Assembly: GCA_030867875.1 (NCBI GenBank)
Contig: JAOWCC010000577.1
Coordinates: forward strand, 150,900,344 to 150,964,343
DNA from: Actinernus sp. WN-2022
Lineage: Eukaryota; Cnidaria; Anthozoa; Actiniaria; Actinernidae
Reading direction: 5' to 3'
DNA length: 64,000 nucleotides
The notes beneath the pieces are model-generated. The model was not told the origin of the DNA. It ran no database searches and saw only the letters and a list, made by a program, of their open reading frames with translations. The stretch's first letter is position 1. Each line of letters starts with the position of its first letter. The position numbers were made by a program, and so were the translations under genes. Shown here in pieces: positions 56,656-64,000 of this stretch.

Positions 56656-59600
56656 CATCTTTTGAGAAGAGGCCTCCGTCACTGAAAAGTAATTTTCAGG
56701 TGGGTCCTCTATAACATGAAATAAAAATAAAATAAAAATAACAATTAAGTGAACATAGAAATACATAGGTAAAAAGATTAATAAGGCATCAAATTACAAA
56801 AAAAAACATTAATAAGCTTAAATACTGGTTAATTAAAAACCTATTTAAATTTCTTTTAAAATCGACTTAGGCGTGGGCTTTTTCGGTTCATTTGGCAGGG
56901 AAGCCCAATCGTTTGTTGCCCTAAAATAAGTGGCACGCCTTCCCCATTCTAGATCTGTCCTCGGATTACCGAATGTTCCCCATTCCCCGGAGCGTCCATC
57001 TCCCATACTACGTCTGTGATGCAGCGTTTTTACAGACCGGGTTATTTTTAGAATGTGTTTCCCGCGAGTTTGGTTCCGCTAGCCAATCACAATCATTTGC
57101 CTAATTTTAATTCAAAAGATTTATAATGATGTTGCAGCCATGTTGGTTGACCAAACAAGAGAAGCTAACGAGGCGTCTTTAGTTGTTAACATTCCGCGAT
57201 GGAAGCGAACAACGAGATGTGAAATCTAAAAATAACTCGGTCTGTTAAAACGCTGCATCACGAATATGTGACAGGTGTCCGGACGCTCCTGTATACCCTG
57301 TTCCAGAAACAAACGGAGAGATTTACCCTGTCCAGCGTCACGTACCTGTCTAAGTTATATAGGGGAGTACCCTCCTCTCCCCCGCGCCCCCGGATCACAA
57401 TCCAGAATTTCAGCATGTATTGTTTCGTCTAAATCACTAATCTCCGTTTATGCATTTTTAATAACACACTCGGCATTGTCGATTGAAAGATGCCCGACTC
57501 ACGTGCACAGTTTGCCATCCCATGCATGTTGTAGTGAGTAGCTGGGAGTTTTAGTTGGACCGATGTTTACGAGCAAGCTTTGATTTAAAAAATATCACCG
57601 ACGGATGAGAATATCGTGAATATTTGCATTATATACAACGGGATGAATTGTATGGAATAGTGTTTTGCCTCGCACGTACGTCATGTCCAGTTGTTTCCCG
57701 CCGAAAATTCATTATACAGCGCGCGCGACAGGTATTTAAAAACAATTCAGTTTCCACACCTCACCTCACCCCACCTCAGCTCAGCTCAGTTCAATTTTAG
57801 TTTTTTAATACTTTTCTTAGTGAAATATGGATGAGAAAATTCCTGTACGTTATATAGCATCGGATAACTGAATAGTAAAAGTATTCACATATAAACATAC
57901 TTACCTGTAATTTAAAAATGTTACTCCTATAGTGTTCTGGATTATAACAGAACCAGTGATGTCAGAAATGATGAAGTCTACGTCGTGATTGACATCTTTT
58001 ACGGCACAACCCCTCTCGTGGTTTGTTAGGATGCTGCGATGAAATTAAAAGATAGAAGAACAGATTGAACTAGTATCAGTAAGGACCAAAATGGTTAATA
58101 TCTCTGTACGCGATTTTTCCTGACGAGTGGAAAGAAGCGTTCATTAACCCACGGTTGAAAAAGCCTGGCCTTGACTTGATTTTCAAGAATTTAAGGCCAG
58201 TGAGCAACTTGCCATTCGTATCCAAGCTCACTGAAAGAGCGGCTGCTGAGCAGACTCATTCCTACATGATTGAGAATCGTCTCTTTCCATTGCTTCAGTC
58301 AGCTTATCGACAGCAATTAACACAGTACTGAGACGGCGCTACTGTAAAAATAGAGAACGATATTCTTAGGAACATGAATAAACAGGAAGTCACTCTCTTA
58401 GTTCTACTCGACCTTAGTGCTGCCTTTGACACCGTAGATCGTACTGTCCTAATTGACCGTCTTAGTACTGACTTTGGAATATTGGGAAACGTACATGCTT
58501 GGTTTTCTTCATACTTGTCTTGAAGATCGCAGAGGGTGTCAGTAAATGGAGTACTATCTGATAAATTCAATCTACACTATGGTGTTCCTCATAGATCATG
58601 TTTTGGACCACTTCACTATTTAAGTTAGTAAGCTGTTTTATATCATCGAGAACCACTTCCGCAGGTCCACTGCAGCTACGCGGATGACACCCAGTTGTAC
58701 TGTCATTTAAGCCTGGATCCGAAGTCAATGAAGAGAATACTGTGCATGCCATGGAATCCTGCATTGCTGCCATCCAATCGTGGATGCTTGCTGAACAACT
58801 CAAACTGAACTCGGATAAGAACTTATTCTCCTTGGCACTAAACAACAATTAGATAAAGTCAGGACTGACCATCTGACTGTTGGTGATTGCTCTATACAAT
58901 CTTAATCTGTAGTTAGGAATCTGGGATCCTGGTTCGATGCTAAACTAAACATGCTCAGGCATATTAATAAGTCTGTAGCTCTGGTTTTTATTACTTATTT
59001 ATATAATATATGCTTACTAATGCACTCACTGATTGGTCAAAATCCATGTGTCTGTGAGAGTATAGACACAGAGAAAGTATGAATAAACCAATCAGAGCGC
59101 GCGTTACTTGGGACATGACGTCATTTCATCCGGGTTTTCATGTTGCCTATACAAAATGGAGGAAGTGACACATTCGCAATTGGATTTGGCGGTTTATTTT
59201 GAAGCTGAAATTGAAAGAGATGACTAAAACAACATTTCCGAAAAGGATAACCTAGAGCCGGTCAAGACAATTTTTGCCGCAAATTTAAGCCAAAAGATAA
59301 GGCATTCAAGGAACAGTGGACTTAAAGTGGGTGTTTTTGTCTTCGGTGGGTTTAATACAAGGCACACATGATTTAGCGACCCACAGGATGAAGATTTCCA
59401 GGTTTTATTAAGCCCGGTCCTCACTTGCGGCATAAGCTAAATTTGTGCACCACCGCGAAATAAGCCGGTCTAGACACGAGTTGACCCGGAGGTGTTTACT
59501 ATGCATGCGTATGTTCTTATGATTATGTCGCTGCTGTCCTCACTACGTTATACTTATGCTTAGTTATTTAATAGAGGCTTGTATCTAGTTAGCATGATAA

Positions 59601-62600
59601 TCAAAATCTATCCATATTCATAGAAAGAGGGTTTGTATCAGTGCAGGGTCAACTGCATTCTCCATGCGAGGCTAAGGCTTAATTTGGTTACCTTTCAAGA
59701 ACTATGAAGTACCGCCTATTGGAAAAAAACTGGACAAATAAATAGAACTTACTTTCCACTTTTGAGGTCATCGATAGATGAACTGATCACGAGGTCATGT
59801 CCCAGGATGTAGAGGGAGCACATAATGTCCGTCCACTGCACAAGCTCTCCTAACGGGCCACCTTTGAACGCGTCTTCGAAGAAGAATTTATTGGCGATGA
59901 AAGCTCCCATGAAAAGGAAAATCTGAAATGACAAAAAAGGAAGAACTCATTCATTGATAAATATCATGCATTAGTATATACCACACAAGTGAATAGTGAT
60001 TTTCGCGCTCTCTGATTGGCTACTCCGTAGGTGAATATCATTTGCTATTCACCTCCACTTCGGTGAATAATTGTTCAATAGCTTTTCGTATTTTTGTACG
60101 GCTGTAGGAACCCTCAAGTACGGGAAGATGTGGTTTCGATAGTTTGTCAGACAAATTGCTAGGGTCTCAAAATAACTAGTATAATACATTAAATGCAGAA
60201 GCGTCGTAACCAATGTGACGTTATTGAAGTAAATGTTGGGTTTGACCAACCTTGCTCCTTGATGTTTGGATTGATTCCATCTATTCTTGAATATTGTCAG
60301 TTTTCAGGATTAATCTACTCGGGATTTCATATACGTTGGTTATAATGCGAACACATGGAACCCAAGCGGGAAGCCTCTGCGCCGCCTTTGTGATCCGGGA
60401 ACGATTTAATGAATTTGCGTTTCCGCGAGCACATTTGGGTTTACCGTGTTTGCATGGGTCGTGCGCTGAAATGATAATCAAACTGAAAATCTTGAAGCGT
60501 GAACAGATTGAACCAAACATCAGTATCTGTATGAGCAAGGTTGGTCAAAGCCATGATCAACATTTCTTCCCTCCTATTCTGGGTGCCAGAAGTCCTTCTC
60601 GCTAAGTTTACTCACCGTCGCGATTAGCGAGGGTTAGTAAACTTAGCCCGAGAAGGTCGTCCGACACCCATGGTACTTCCCTCATCAAACACCAACCTAA
60701 ATTCCGATTTGGCGATCCAGGAATTCATCAAATACTAATTACAAGCCACTGGCTTGGCAGGCCTGGTAATGGCTCCCTGTATATCGACGTAATAAGTTAT
60801 TAATACCAGCCTCTCGTAGGAAGACACCTGCCATAAGAGGACACTAAATTTGTCCCCTCACGGGAGGTTTAACTGTAGCACCACTCAACATACCCGCTTT
60901 CTCTGTCTTCCTTTCATGTTTTGTTTCGCTTCCAGTGTCTTGTAAGCTTCGATCCACTCGTCCCAGAAGGACTGGGCCCTCATTCGTATCCACGCATAGT
61001 TTTTGTTGCTGAGAAGTTTCAGTAAACCTTCAATGTCGGTACGAGCTACAGCCTGGTGACAACGACCACAACAAAATATGAGTATTTCCAAAAGAGAAAC
61101 ATCAAGAGTAAAAAAAATTATCTTCGCGATTTATTATCTAGAGGGGCTTACCCATCCACAAACACATTCTAAGTAACAGTTATTTTCATGCCGCTTGGTT
61201 GCCATAGTTTTTTAGAGGATCCTCAAATGTATTAAGCTTACATTAAGTTGATTATACAAGTTTGATACGTTTTAAAATTACATAGAATGAGTGTGTTGGC
61301 CGCACTTGGTCGCATTCTATCAACTAACTAGCTGTGCGATTGGTATTGTGGTTTAATAGTTAGGACGTCGAGGTCTCATTTGCTAGTCAGCCCTAGAATA
61401 TCACGCCAAGTCGACCTCATTTGCCGACACAGAGGGTGGACACCGCGTCAGAGATTTATTTGCCTCCTCAAAATAGCAATGGGGATGTGAAAGAACCACT
61501 GCGTGTTCATCCGAGCCACGAGGGATTCACAGTCTCCAATGTAGAGATCCAGATGTTTACACCGAATCACTGCCTTGGCCGGGGTGCGAACTCCGGTCTT
61601 CGACGTGAAAGGCGGAATTAGAGCTAACGGCACTACACCACCACGGCTTGAACCAGTCACGAGGAAAAGTAAGCACAATCGTGACCAACTCACGCTAAGA
61701 TGAAGATCGATTGCGTGACGGACCAAAACAATGTTTGGTTCAGTAGTTTAGAATTTGATTGGCTGATAATTACAAAACATTATTTACAGCCAATATAGAA
61801 AAGCTTAGCAACGCAAAACTGGAGCAACTACTTTGTGATTTGGGATATATATATGTATCTACTGTTAATCTACAGGCTAACAAGAACCAGAAATAATTGA
61901 AGGTTACACTGATGATAAAACCCGAAACTTACCAATAATTTGTCGACTTGCCTCGTTGTATTCTGCTGTCGCCAAGGAAACGGAGGACACCAAGCCTCCA
62001 CCTAGAACGAGATGAGCGTTGGTTCACTTTAATTTCTAACAATACAATACAAAAACCTATATTTAAACACGGTGTATATCTACATATATAGTAAAAATAT
62101 GAATAAATGTGATTAAATATAACATATATATATAATAGGGTATACACACACATGCAGTTCATACTGACGCATACACACACAGGAAACTGCAACCTTCGCC
62201 AGAATTAAGTACGGACCGCCCGACAAAATAAGGGTAGTCAGAATACTGAACGAACTCCTCCAGCACATCGCGGGTATTTTTTATGACTTCGCTTGTCCCC
62301 CATTGGGGTTGTGTTAAAAATAGCCGGAAATTGCTGAAGAGGTCCGACTTAAATGGCAGGGGAAGCCTAATCCTATATTAAATTATGGAAAATGAAATAT
62401 ATATATATCACTAGCTACTGGCCAAGGTTTAGATCCAGGATGCCTGGTTTCAACATCACTCGCGTTCATGCGAATTCCTCTACGTAATCCACCGTACCGA
62501 AAACGATGGCGGCTTGTACGTTTACCCACAATCCTTTGCGCACGGAAAACTTTAAATCCGTTATAAAATCGCTGAAGAGAGGTTTTATATCTCGAAAAAC

Positions 62601-62921
62601 AAGGCAGTACAAAGGCTGTTGCCAATACAGTGTCATTGAAGAGAACATGGGATTTCTACGTGTGTGTGTTACTGTGTTAGGTTCGCAAGGGATTGTGGTC
62701 AATTGTACACACGCCATCTTTTACGGTACGGTAGATTGTACGAGTCATACGCATTTTGGCTCGCGTAAAGGCCCATTTTTCTCTACCAAGAGATTTGAAA
62801 TTCAGAATTACTTTATTAGTTGCCTTACCTCACTCAGGTAGATAAGAACTGAACACGGGTCACTCATGTTGACTCTAAACTTTTCTCCATGACAGCGACT
62901 GTCCCAGTGCTCTTTGAATTT
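40664..62921 (-). CDS. MGAT5: Gene A: MGAT5, GlcNAc-transferase V (3' 16 exons)
   Basis: Transfers GlcNAc from UDP-GlcNAc in beta-1,6 linkage to the alpha-1,6 mannose arm of N-glycans in the Golgi (GT18, GT-B fold; known from the family). Sixteen exons join with GT-AG introns in one frame: 62829-62921, 61933-62001, 60894-61052, 59753-59922, 57905-58033, 55913-56049, 53107-53228, 52489-52554, 49047-49139, 47484-47567, 47355-47417, 46750-46866, 43947-44021, 42250-42349, 42075-42132 and 40664-40847. Total 1719 bp, 572 residues plus TGA. Diagnostic blocks read directly: [114 protein letters not shown]. The N-terminal anchor and stem exons lie beyond 64000. The protein ends QVAL, a few residues short of the vertebrate Cys-containing tail. 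No disabled exon is seen, so it is probably functional. Exons are numbered A1-A16 by visibility only. Confidence 0.95.
41185..41422. mobile_element. MITE, AATCCACCGTAC family, copy 1
   Basis: Inverted arms AATCCACC...CACAATCCTTTGCG and CGCAAGGGATTGTGG...GGTGGATT. The left arm has a small deletion relative to the copy at 62485. In the 3' intron region of gene A. Confidence 0.68.
42075..42132 (-). CDS. MGAT5: Gene A exon A15
   Basis: 58 bp micro-exon, phase 1 in and phase 2 out, acceptor TTTCTCTAG, donor AAAAG|GTAAGA. Encodes [18 protein letters not shown], matching the ICEPSFFQHLN segment. Confidence 0.92.
42250..42349 (-). CDS. MGAT5: Gene A exon A14
   Basis: 100 bp, phase 0 in and phase 1 out, acceptor CCCTTACAG, donor AAAAG|GTACTT. 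Encodes [14 protein letters not shown] and [15 protein letters not shown]. The Cys pairs match DFC and QSCKQVC of vertebrate MGAT5. Confidence 0.93.
42372..43150. mobile_element. MITE, GGGAGTGTTCA termini (TTA)
   Basis: Inverted ends GGGAGTGTTCA with TTA on both sides (Harbinger-like). Interior with G-runs at 42432-42445 and 43011-43020 and a T-run at 42990. Between exons A13 and A14. Confidence 0.65.
43374..43668. mobile_element. Nested foldback with 11-bp minisatellite
   Basis: The arms AGATTTCGTATTAGTGGGAC and the inverse GTCCCACTCATACGAAATCT enclose about ten copies of GGTTACGGTTC (43499-43620). Confidence 0.65.
43499..43620 (+). repeat. GGTTACGGTTC minisatellite, 11 bp
   Basis: About ten nearly perfect copies, the last ones changed to GGTTACGGTAAGGCTAC. 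Superficially telomere-like but interstitial. Confidence 0.9.
43947..44021 (-). CDS. MGAT5: Gene A exon A13, source of the satellite
   Basis: 75 bp, phase 0/0, acceptor ACACGCTAG|GAGG, donor CTG|GTAAGG. Encodes [20 protein letters not shown] and YINNL, matching YMPYEFTCEGMLQRINAFIE. The first 32 bases of this exon plus its upstream intron are tandemly repeated about 16 times on its 5' side. The copies read CGT (Arg) where the exon has CAT (His). Confidence 0.93.
43992..45075 (-). repeat. 68/69-bp satellite made of the exon A13 splice junction
   Basis: Fifteen tandem copies follow the exon's own copy; starts of CGAGAATTC lie at 43992 (exon), 44061, 44129, 44197, 44266, 44335, 44403, 44472, 44541, 44609, 44678, 44746, 44815, 44883, 44951 and 45020. 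On the minus strand each unit reads intron end TTGATTCTTAACATGCTAG followed by GAGGTCCCTCGTCTTCCC and ACGAATTCTCGCA, that is a complete 3' splice site plus the first 32 bases of exon A13. Two variants alternate (AAAGTCGATAAG 69 bp, AAAGCATTAAG 68 bp). Reading on from a decoy meets TAA or TGA within 14-18 codons. Confidence 0.95.
45076..46024. mobile_element. MITE inside the exon-derived satellite
   Basis: The 21-bp inverted ends begin CATCGCCAGAAATAAG and close CTTATTTCTGGCGATG. It splits one satellite unit at GTCGA/ATAAG; the target duplication is very short (1-2 bp). Contains a tRNA-like box B segment (CCGGAGTTCGACTCC) near 45140. Confidence 0.75.
46025..46103 (-). repeat. Outlying copy of the exon A13 satellite
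   Basis: One further unit (CGAGAATTC at 46041) lies on the far side of the MITE, with the same acceptor TGCTAG and Arg variant. It proves the array existed before the MITE insertion. Confidence 0.92.
46750..46866 (-). CDS. MGAT5: Gene A exon A12
   Basis: 117 bp, phase 0/0, acceptor CTTTTCAG, donor AAA|GTAAGT. Encodes [20 protein letters not shown] then [18 protein letters not shown]. Its downstream intron (44022-46749) contains the decoy splice-acceptor array. Confidence 0.95.
47355..47417 (-). CDS. MGAT5: Gene A exon A11
   Basis: 63 bp, phase 0/0, acceptor TCTTTTCAG, donor AAG|GTATAA. Encodes [20 protein letters not shown] plus K, the counterpart of FNPPKSSKNTDFFIGKPTLRE. Only 66 bp of intron separate it from exon A10. 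Confidence 0.93.
47484..47567 (-). CDS. MGAT5: Gene A exon A10, nucleotide-sugar site
   Basis: 84 bp, phase 0/0, acceptor CCCTTCAG, donor AAG|GTAACA. Encodes [20 protein letters not shown] then CFYINPK. The [17 protein letters not shown] signature of the donor-binding C-terminal Rossmann domain is intact. Confidence 0.96.
47645..47898. mobile_element. Foldback MITE, about 60-bp arms
   Basis: The arms ACTCTTCTTAATAT...CTACTCGAAAACGAGGCTAT and their inverse. Between exons A10 and A9, only about 80 bp upstream of exon A10. Confidence 0.7.
48216..48436. mobile_element. PIF/Harbinger-like MITE (TAA)
   Basis: 221 bp, ends GGGTGCGTGCGATTGACCG and CGGTCAATCGAACGCACCC, flanked by TAA. The inverted ends continue through GTATTCCGGAATA. 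Confidence 0.78.
49047..49139 (-). CDS. MGAT5: Gene A exon A9
   Basis: 93 bp, phase 0/0, acceptor TTTCCAG, donor AAG|GTACAA. Encodes [19 protein letters not shown] then ILRQSK. This is the loop and helix before the GT-B nucleotide-sugar site. Confidence 0.93.
49140..50022. other. Gene A intron, no gene recognised
   Basis: No coding similarity. 49615-49700 is the dispersed repeat also seen at 10965-11050. Confidence 0.45.
50023..50099 (+). repeat. TTATAC hexanucleotide microsatellite
   Basis: About 12 perfect copies of ACTTAT. Confidence 0.95.
50702..50840. mobile_element. Small MITE, GCTGG...CCAG termini, copy 2
   Basis: Nearly identical to 30422-30561, with the intact left end GCTGGTTTTCACTTGACG. 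Confidence 0.7.
51484..51740. repeat. Dispersed repeat, copy 1
   Basis: Shares GTACGGACCGCCCGACAAAA, ACGAACTCCTCC and TAGCCGGAAATTGCTGAAGA with 62185-62360. The second copy lacks about 90 bp of the middle. Type unknown. Confidence 0.6.
52489..52554 (-). CDS. MGAT5: Gene A exon A8
   Basis: 66 bp, phase 0/0, acceptor ATTTTCAG, donor CCG|GTAAGG. Encodes [20 protein letters not shown], matching the IYLDIIHTYMEVHAT segment. Confidence 0.93.
53107..53228 (-). CDS. MGAT5: Gene A exon A7
   Basis: 122 bp, phase 1 in and phase 0 out, acceptor TTTTACAG, donor CGT|GTAGGT. Encodes [15 protein letters not shown] and [14 protein letters not shown], matching PHTPDNSFLGF and SLVYGK. The open frame continues past the donor but loses similarity, which supports this splice position. 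Confidence 0.93.
53429..54370. mobile_element. TTAA-flanked MITE, AGGACACCCTGG ends
   Basis: 942 bp with inverted ends AGGACACCCTGGCTGTT..., over 60 bp of imperfect arm, and TTAA on both sides (piggyBac-like). Contains a nested foldback at about 53598-53903 (GGCCGGTAGGTCCTCTGG in both orientations) and the hammerhead-like motif 2. Confidence 0.78.
54150..54190 (+). ncRNA. Hammerhead-ribozyme-like motif 2
   Basis: CTAC, then core CTGAAGA (54154-54160), one extra A, stem II GGCTGG/CCAGCC with loop TTTGG, GAA, ATAT, C, then GTAG. GTAG pairs with CTAC (stem I), and ATAT would be the minimal self-complementary stem III seen in Penelope-type hammerheads. The cleavage base would be C 54186. Confidence 0.42.
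54943..55247. mobile_element. TTAA-flanked MITE, AGGAGCAGTGTCACG ends
   Basis: 305 bp, inverted ends AGGAGCAGTGTCACGATT, TTAA on both sides. Between exons A7 and A6. Confidence 0.8.
55338..55878. mobile_element. Foldback MITE family Y copy 3 (TTAA)
   Basis: Ends AGTGCCTATAACC and GGTTTATATAGGCACT, TTAA flanks. It ends only 35 bp from exon A6. Confidence 0.78.
55913..56049 (-). CDS. MGAT5: Gene A exon A6
   Basis: 137 bp, phase 2 in and phase 1 out, acceptor TCACAG, donor TACC|GTATGT. Encodes [20 protein letters not shown] and [14 protein letters not shown], a hallmark GT18 block. Confidence 0.95.
56627..56655 (+). repeat. AAT microsatellite
   Basis: Nine to ten AAT units, intronic. Confidence 0.95.
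57905..58033 (-). CDS. MGAT5: Gene A exon A5
   Basis: 129 bp, phase 2 in and out, acceptor CGCAG, donor ACAG|GTAAGT. Encodes [26 protein letters not shown] and the following strand. Aligns with the NRSGCPTVGD...IYIDIVGL segment of MGAT5. Confidence 0.9.
58110..58990 (+). pseudogene. LINE RT fragment in gene A intron
   Basis: Plus-strand pieces: [76 protein letters not shown]. Correct RT order with multiple frame breaks. Antisense to gene A between exons A5 and A4. Confidence 0.8.
59753..59922 (-). CDS. MGAT5: Gene A exon A4, start of catalytic domain
   Basis: 170 bp, enters in phase 0, leaves in phase 2, donor AAA|GTAAGT. Encodes [11 protein letters not shown] then [20 protein letters not shown] and [15 protein letters not shown] is the glycine-rich loop carrying the Glu regarded as the catalytic base in the human enzyme (E297 from recall; numbering not checkable here). 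All residues of the block are kept. Confidence 0.95.
60894..61052 (-). CDS. MGAT5: Gene A exon A3
   Basis: 159 bp, phase 0/0, acceptor CCAG|GCTGTA, donor CGG|GTATGT. Encodes ARTDIEGLL...[12 protein letters not shown]...[14 protein letters not shown], the basic helical segment before the catalytic domain. Gene B has an exon of exactly the same length at 2115-2273. Confidence 0.93.
61565..61650 (-). repeat. tRNA-like SINE head
   Basis: On the minus strand: GGTGGTGTAGTGCCGTTAGC (box A-like) and CCGGAGTTCGCACCCCGGCC (box B-like) about 40 bp apart. No cloverleaf complete enough for a tRNA gene. Confidence 0.4.
61933..62001 (-). CDS. MGAT5: Gene A exon A2
   Basis: 69 bp, phase 0/0, acceptor CTAG, donor TTG|GTAAGT. 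Encodes [14 protein letters not shown] followed by a polar stretch, the counterpart of the VENWCPHLPWR block. Same length as the gene B exon at 8380-8448. Confidence 0.9.
62185..62360. repeat. Dispersed repeat, copy 2
   Basis: See 51484-51740; internally deleted relative to that copy. Lies between exons A1 and A2. Confidence 0.6.
62485..62737. mobile_element. MITE, AATCCACCGTAC family, copy 2
   Basis: Complete copy with arms AATCCACCGTACCGAAAACG...CACAATCCTTTGCG and the inverse. Related to 41185-41422. Confidence 0.72.
62829..62921 (-). CDS. MGAT5: Gene A exon A1
   Basis: 93 bp, 31 codons, phase 0 in and out. The acceptor follows a pyrimidine-rich tract (TTTGCTGTAG) and the donor is GAG|GTAAGG. 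It encodes the luminal segment ending [10 protein letters not shown], which matches the PC..YGVDGS.CSFFIYLSE block of MGAT5. It is the most 5' gene A exon found; no stem exon was recognised between 62922 and 64000. Confidence 0.9.
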
Positions 62922-64000
62922 CTACAGCAAATAGAGAAAAAATCTTGTTGCAGATGTTACTGACAGTACCTCTACCAACTTTAAAATCGCTGTCATGCAG
63001 TATTTGAACCTGCTATCATTGTCTGAAAGCAACATGATTTGCAACATTCTCCCGGGGAGGATTTTGGGTGGGAGTTCGTCTGAGACGGGCCGTTATCATT
63101 AAACAACAGCTAAAATTTGTCGTGTTTTGGGCTCGTTTCAGACGGCGAACTTAGGGTGTGTGTATCTTTAGGAGAAATCCAAATCCGGATTTCAGATCCA
63201 AGATCACTCAGATCGAGGGTCTCTGTGAGAGGGATTAGTTACCACAGCAACGACATCGATTGTCAATAAAAATAGATTATCTCAATATGGCGCAAAAACT
63301 CTTAGGGCTTAAGATGGATATATTGCTGCCCATTTAGGAAGGATAATATACCAGTTAGAGAAATTAGTATATCGAAACAACTGAGGAGACAAGAAGTAAA
63401 ACTCTCCCACTCTCATTGAAGTATTTAAAATGTATCAAAGCGTACATCACTTTTTGTGTCAAATGTGAAAAGTAAAGCACAAAATTAACTCTTTCATTGT
63501 CAGAAATATGTTCCATTGTGGGCGGGGCGTTAAATTATGCAATACCGCCTGTCAAGCATAAACCAGCTAGAAATTTATTCAACGAATTCCCGCCAAGAAA
63601 AAGAGTTCTTATGTTGAAAATCAACACAACCAATCATACAGCTGCTAAGAATCTACAAATTACCAGTTTTACAGGCAAATCGAATGATGGACAAACGGCT
63701 CTGGCAAAAAGGGAAAAGAAGACATATGTATTTACGGGACTCTTATGCTGTTCATACAAGTTGCGGATGTACAGAAACTTCAAAATCACTCATATTTATC
63801 CTCGCTGGGAAGCGTGACGAAAATGTGAAGCGACATTTGGATACATTTTTATGATAAAACGTCCTTTGGACTATTAGAATTGATCGGATAAAACAATACG
63901 ATTTTATAGCAACCAATTAAGAAATAGGAAACATTTCTCTTGTTTCTATAGAGGGGCGAGTGGCGAGGCGAGTGTTTCCACAGCTATTTCGAGTTCTTCC
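62922..64000. other. Gene A upstream intron, no exon recognised
   Basis: No counterpart of exon B3 was found on the minus strand. A plus-strand ORF at 63497-63817 has no recognisable similarity. Confidence 0.45.

Noticed and set aside
61565..61650. Functional tRNA gene
   Set aside because: Box A and box B-like words are present, but acceptor stem pairing and anticodon loop are not convincing; more likely a SINE head.

Overview
This is animal nuclear DNA, probably from a cnidarian such as a stony coral. I infer this from the intron-rich gene structure, AT-rich sequence, CR1/L2-type LINE fragments, a Crypton-like fragment and very dense foldback MITEs; the species cannot be named from the sequence alone. 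There is no bacterial or operon-like organisation.

The window holds two tandem paralogs of one gene, both on the minus strand: MGAT5 (alpha-1,6-mannosylglycoprotein 6-beta-N-acetylglucosaminyltransferase V, family GT18), the Golgi enzyme that adds the beta-1,6 GlcNAc branch to complex N-glycans. Gene A has its last 16 exons here (62921 down to the stop at 40664). They join in a single consistent reading frame with GT-AG introns and encode the 572 C-terminal residues. Its 5' exons lie beyond 64000. Gene B has its 5' part here: a first exon with a transmembrane anchor at 25729-25927, then exons down to the left edge, the last cut by base 1. Exon sizes correspond between the paralogs (69/69, 159/159, 93/90, 170/161 bp), so they come from duplication of the same exon structure. 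Gene B is more diverged and has a changed loop next to the presumed catalytic Glu.

The introns and the 14.7 kb between the genes (25.9-40.7 kb) are mostly mobile elements. There are LINE fragments at 3.95-6.3, 17.3-17.8, 26.85-29.8, 31.6-34.7, 34.7-36.7, 37.5-37.7, 38.3-39.1 and 58.1-59.0 kb, some nested. A Crypton-like pseudogene with a spliceable intron lies at 28.2-28.75 kb. Many MITEs show TTAA target duplications (piggyBac-like) or TWA duplications (PIF/Harbinger-like), several nested one inside another. Two hammerhead-ribozyme-like motifs lie at 23.98 and 54.15 kb.

Three minisatellites sit in introns: a 69-bp array (2.6-3.5 kb), a 25/26-bp G-rich array of about 82 copies (11.56-13.64 kb), and a 68/69-bp array (44.0-45.07 kb plus one copy at 46.03 kb). 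The last is the most unusual feature. Its unit is a copy of the intron A12/exon A13 junction of gene A (3' splice site plus the first 32 bases of the exon), so about 16 decoy acceptors stand directly upstream of the real one. Later a 0.95-kb MITE split the array.
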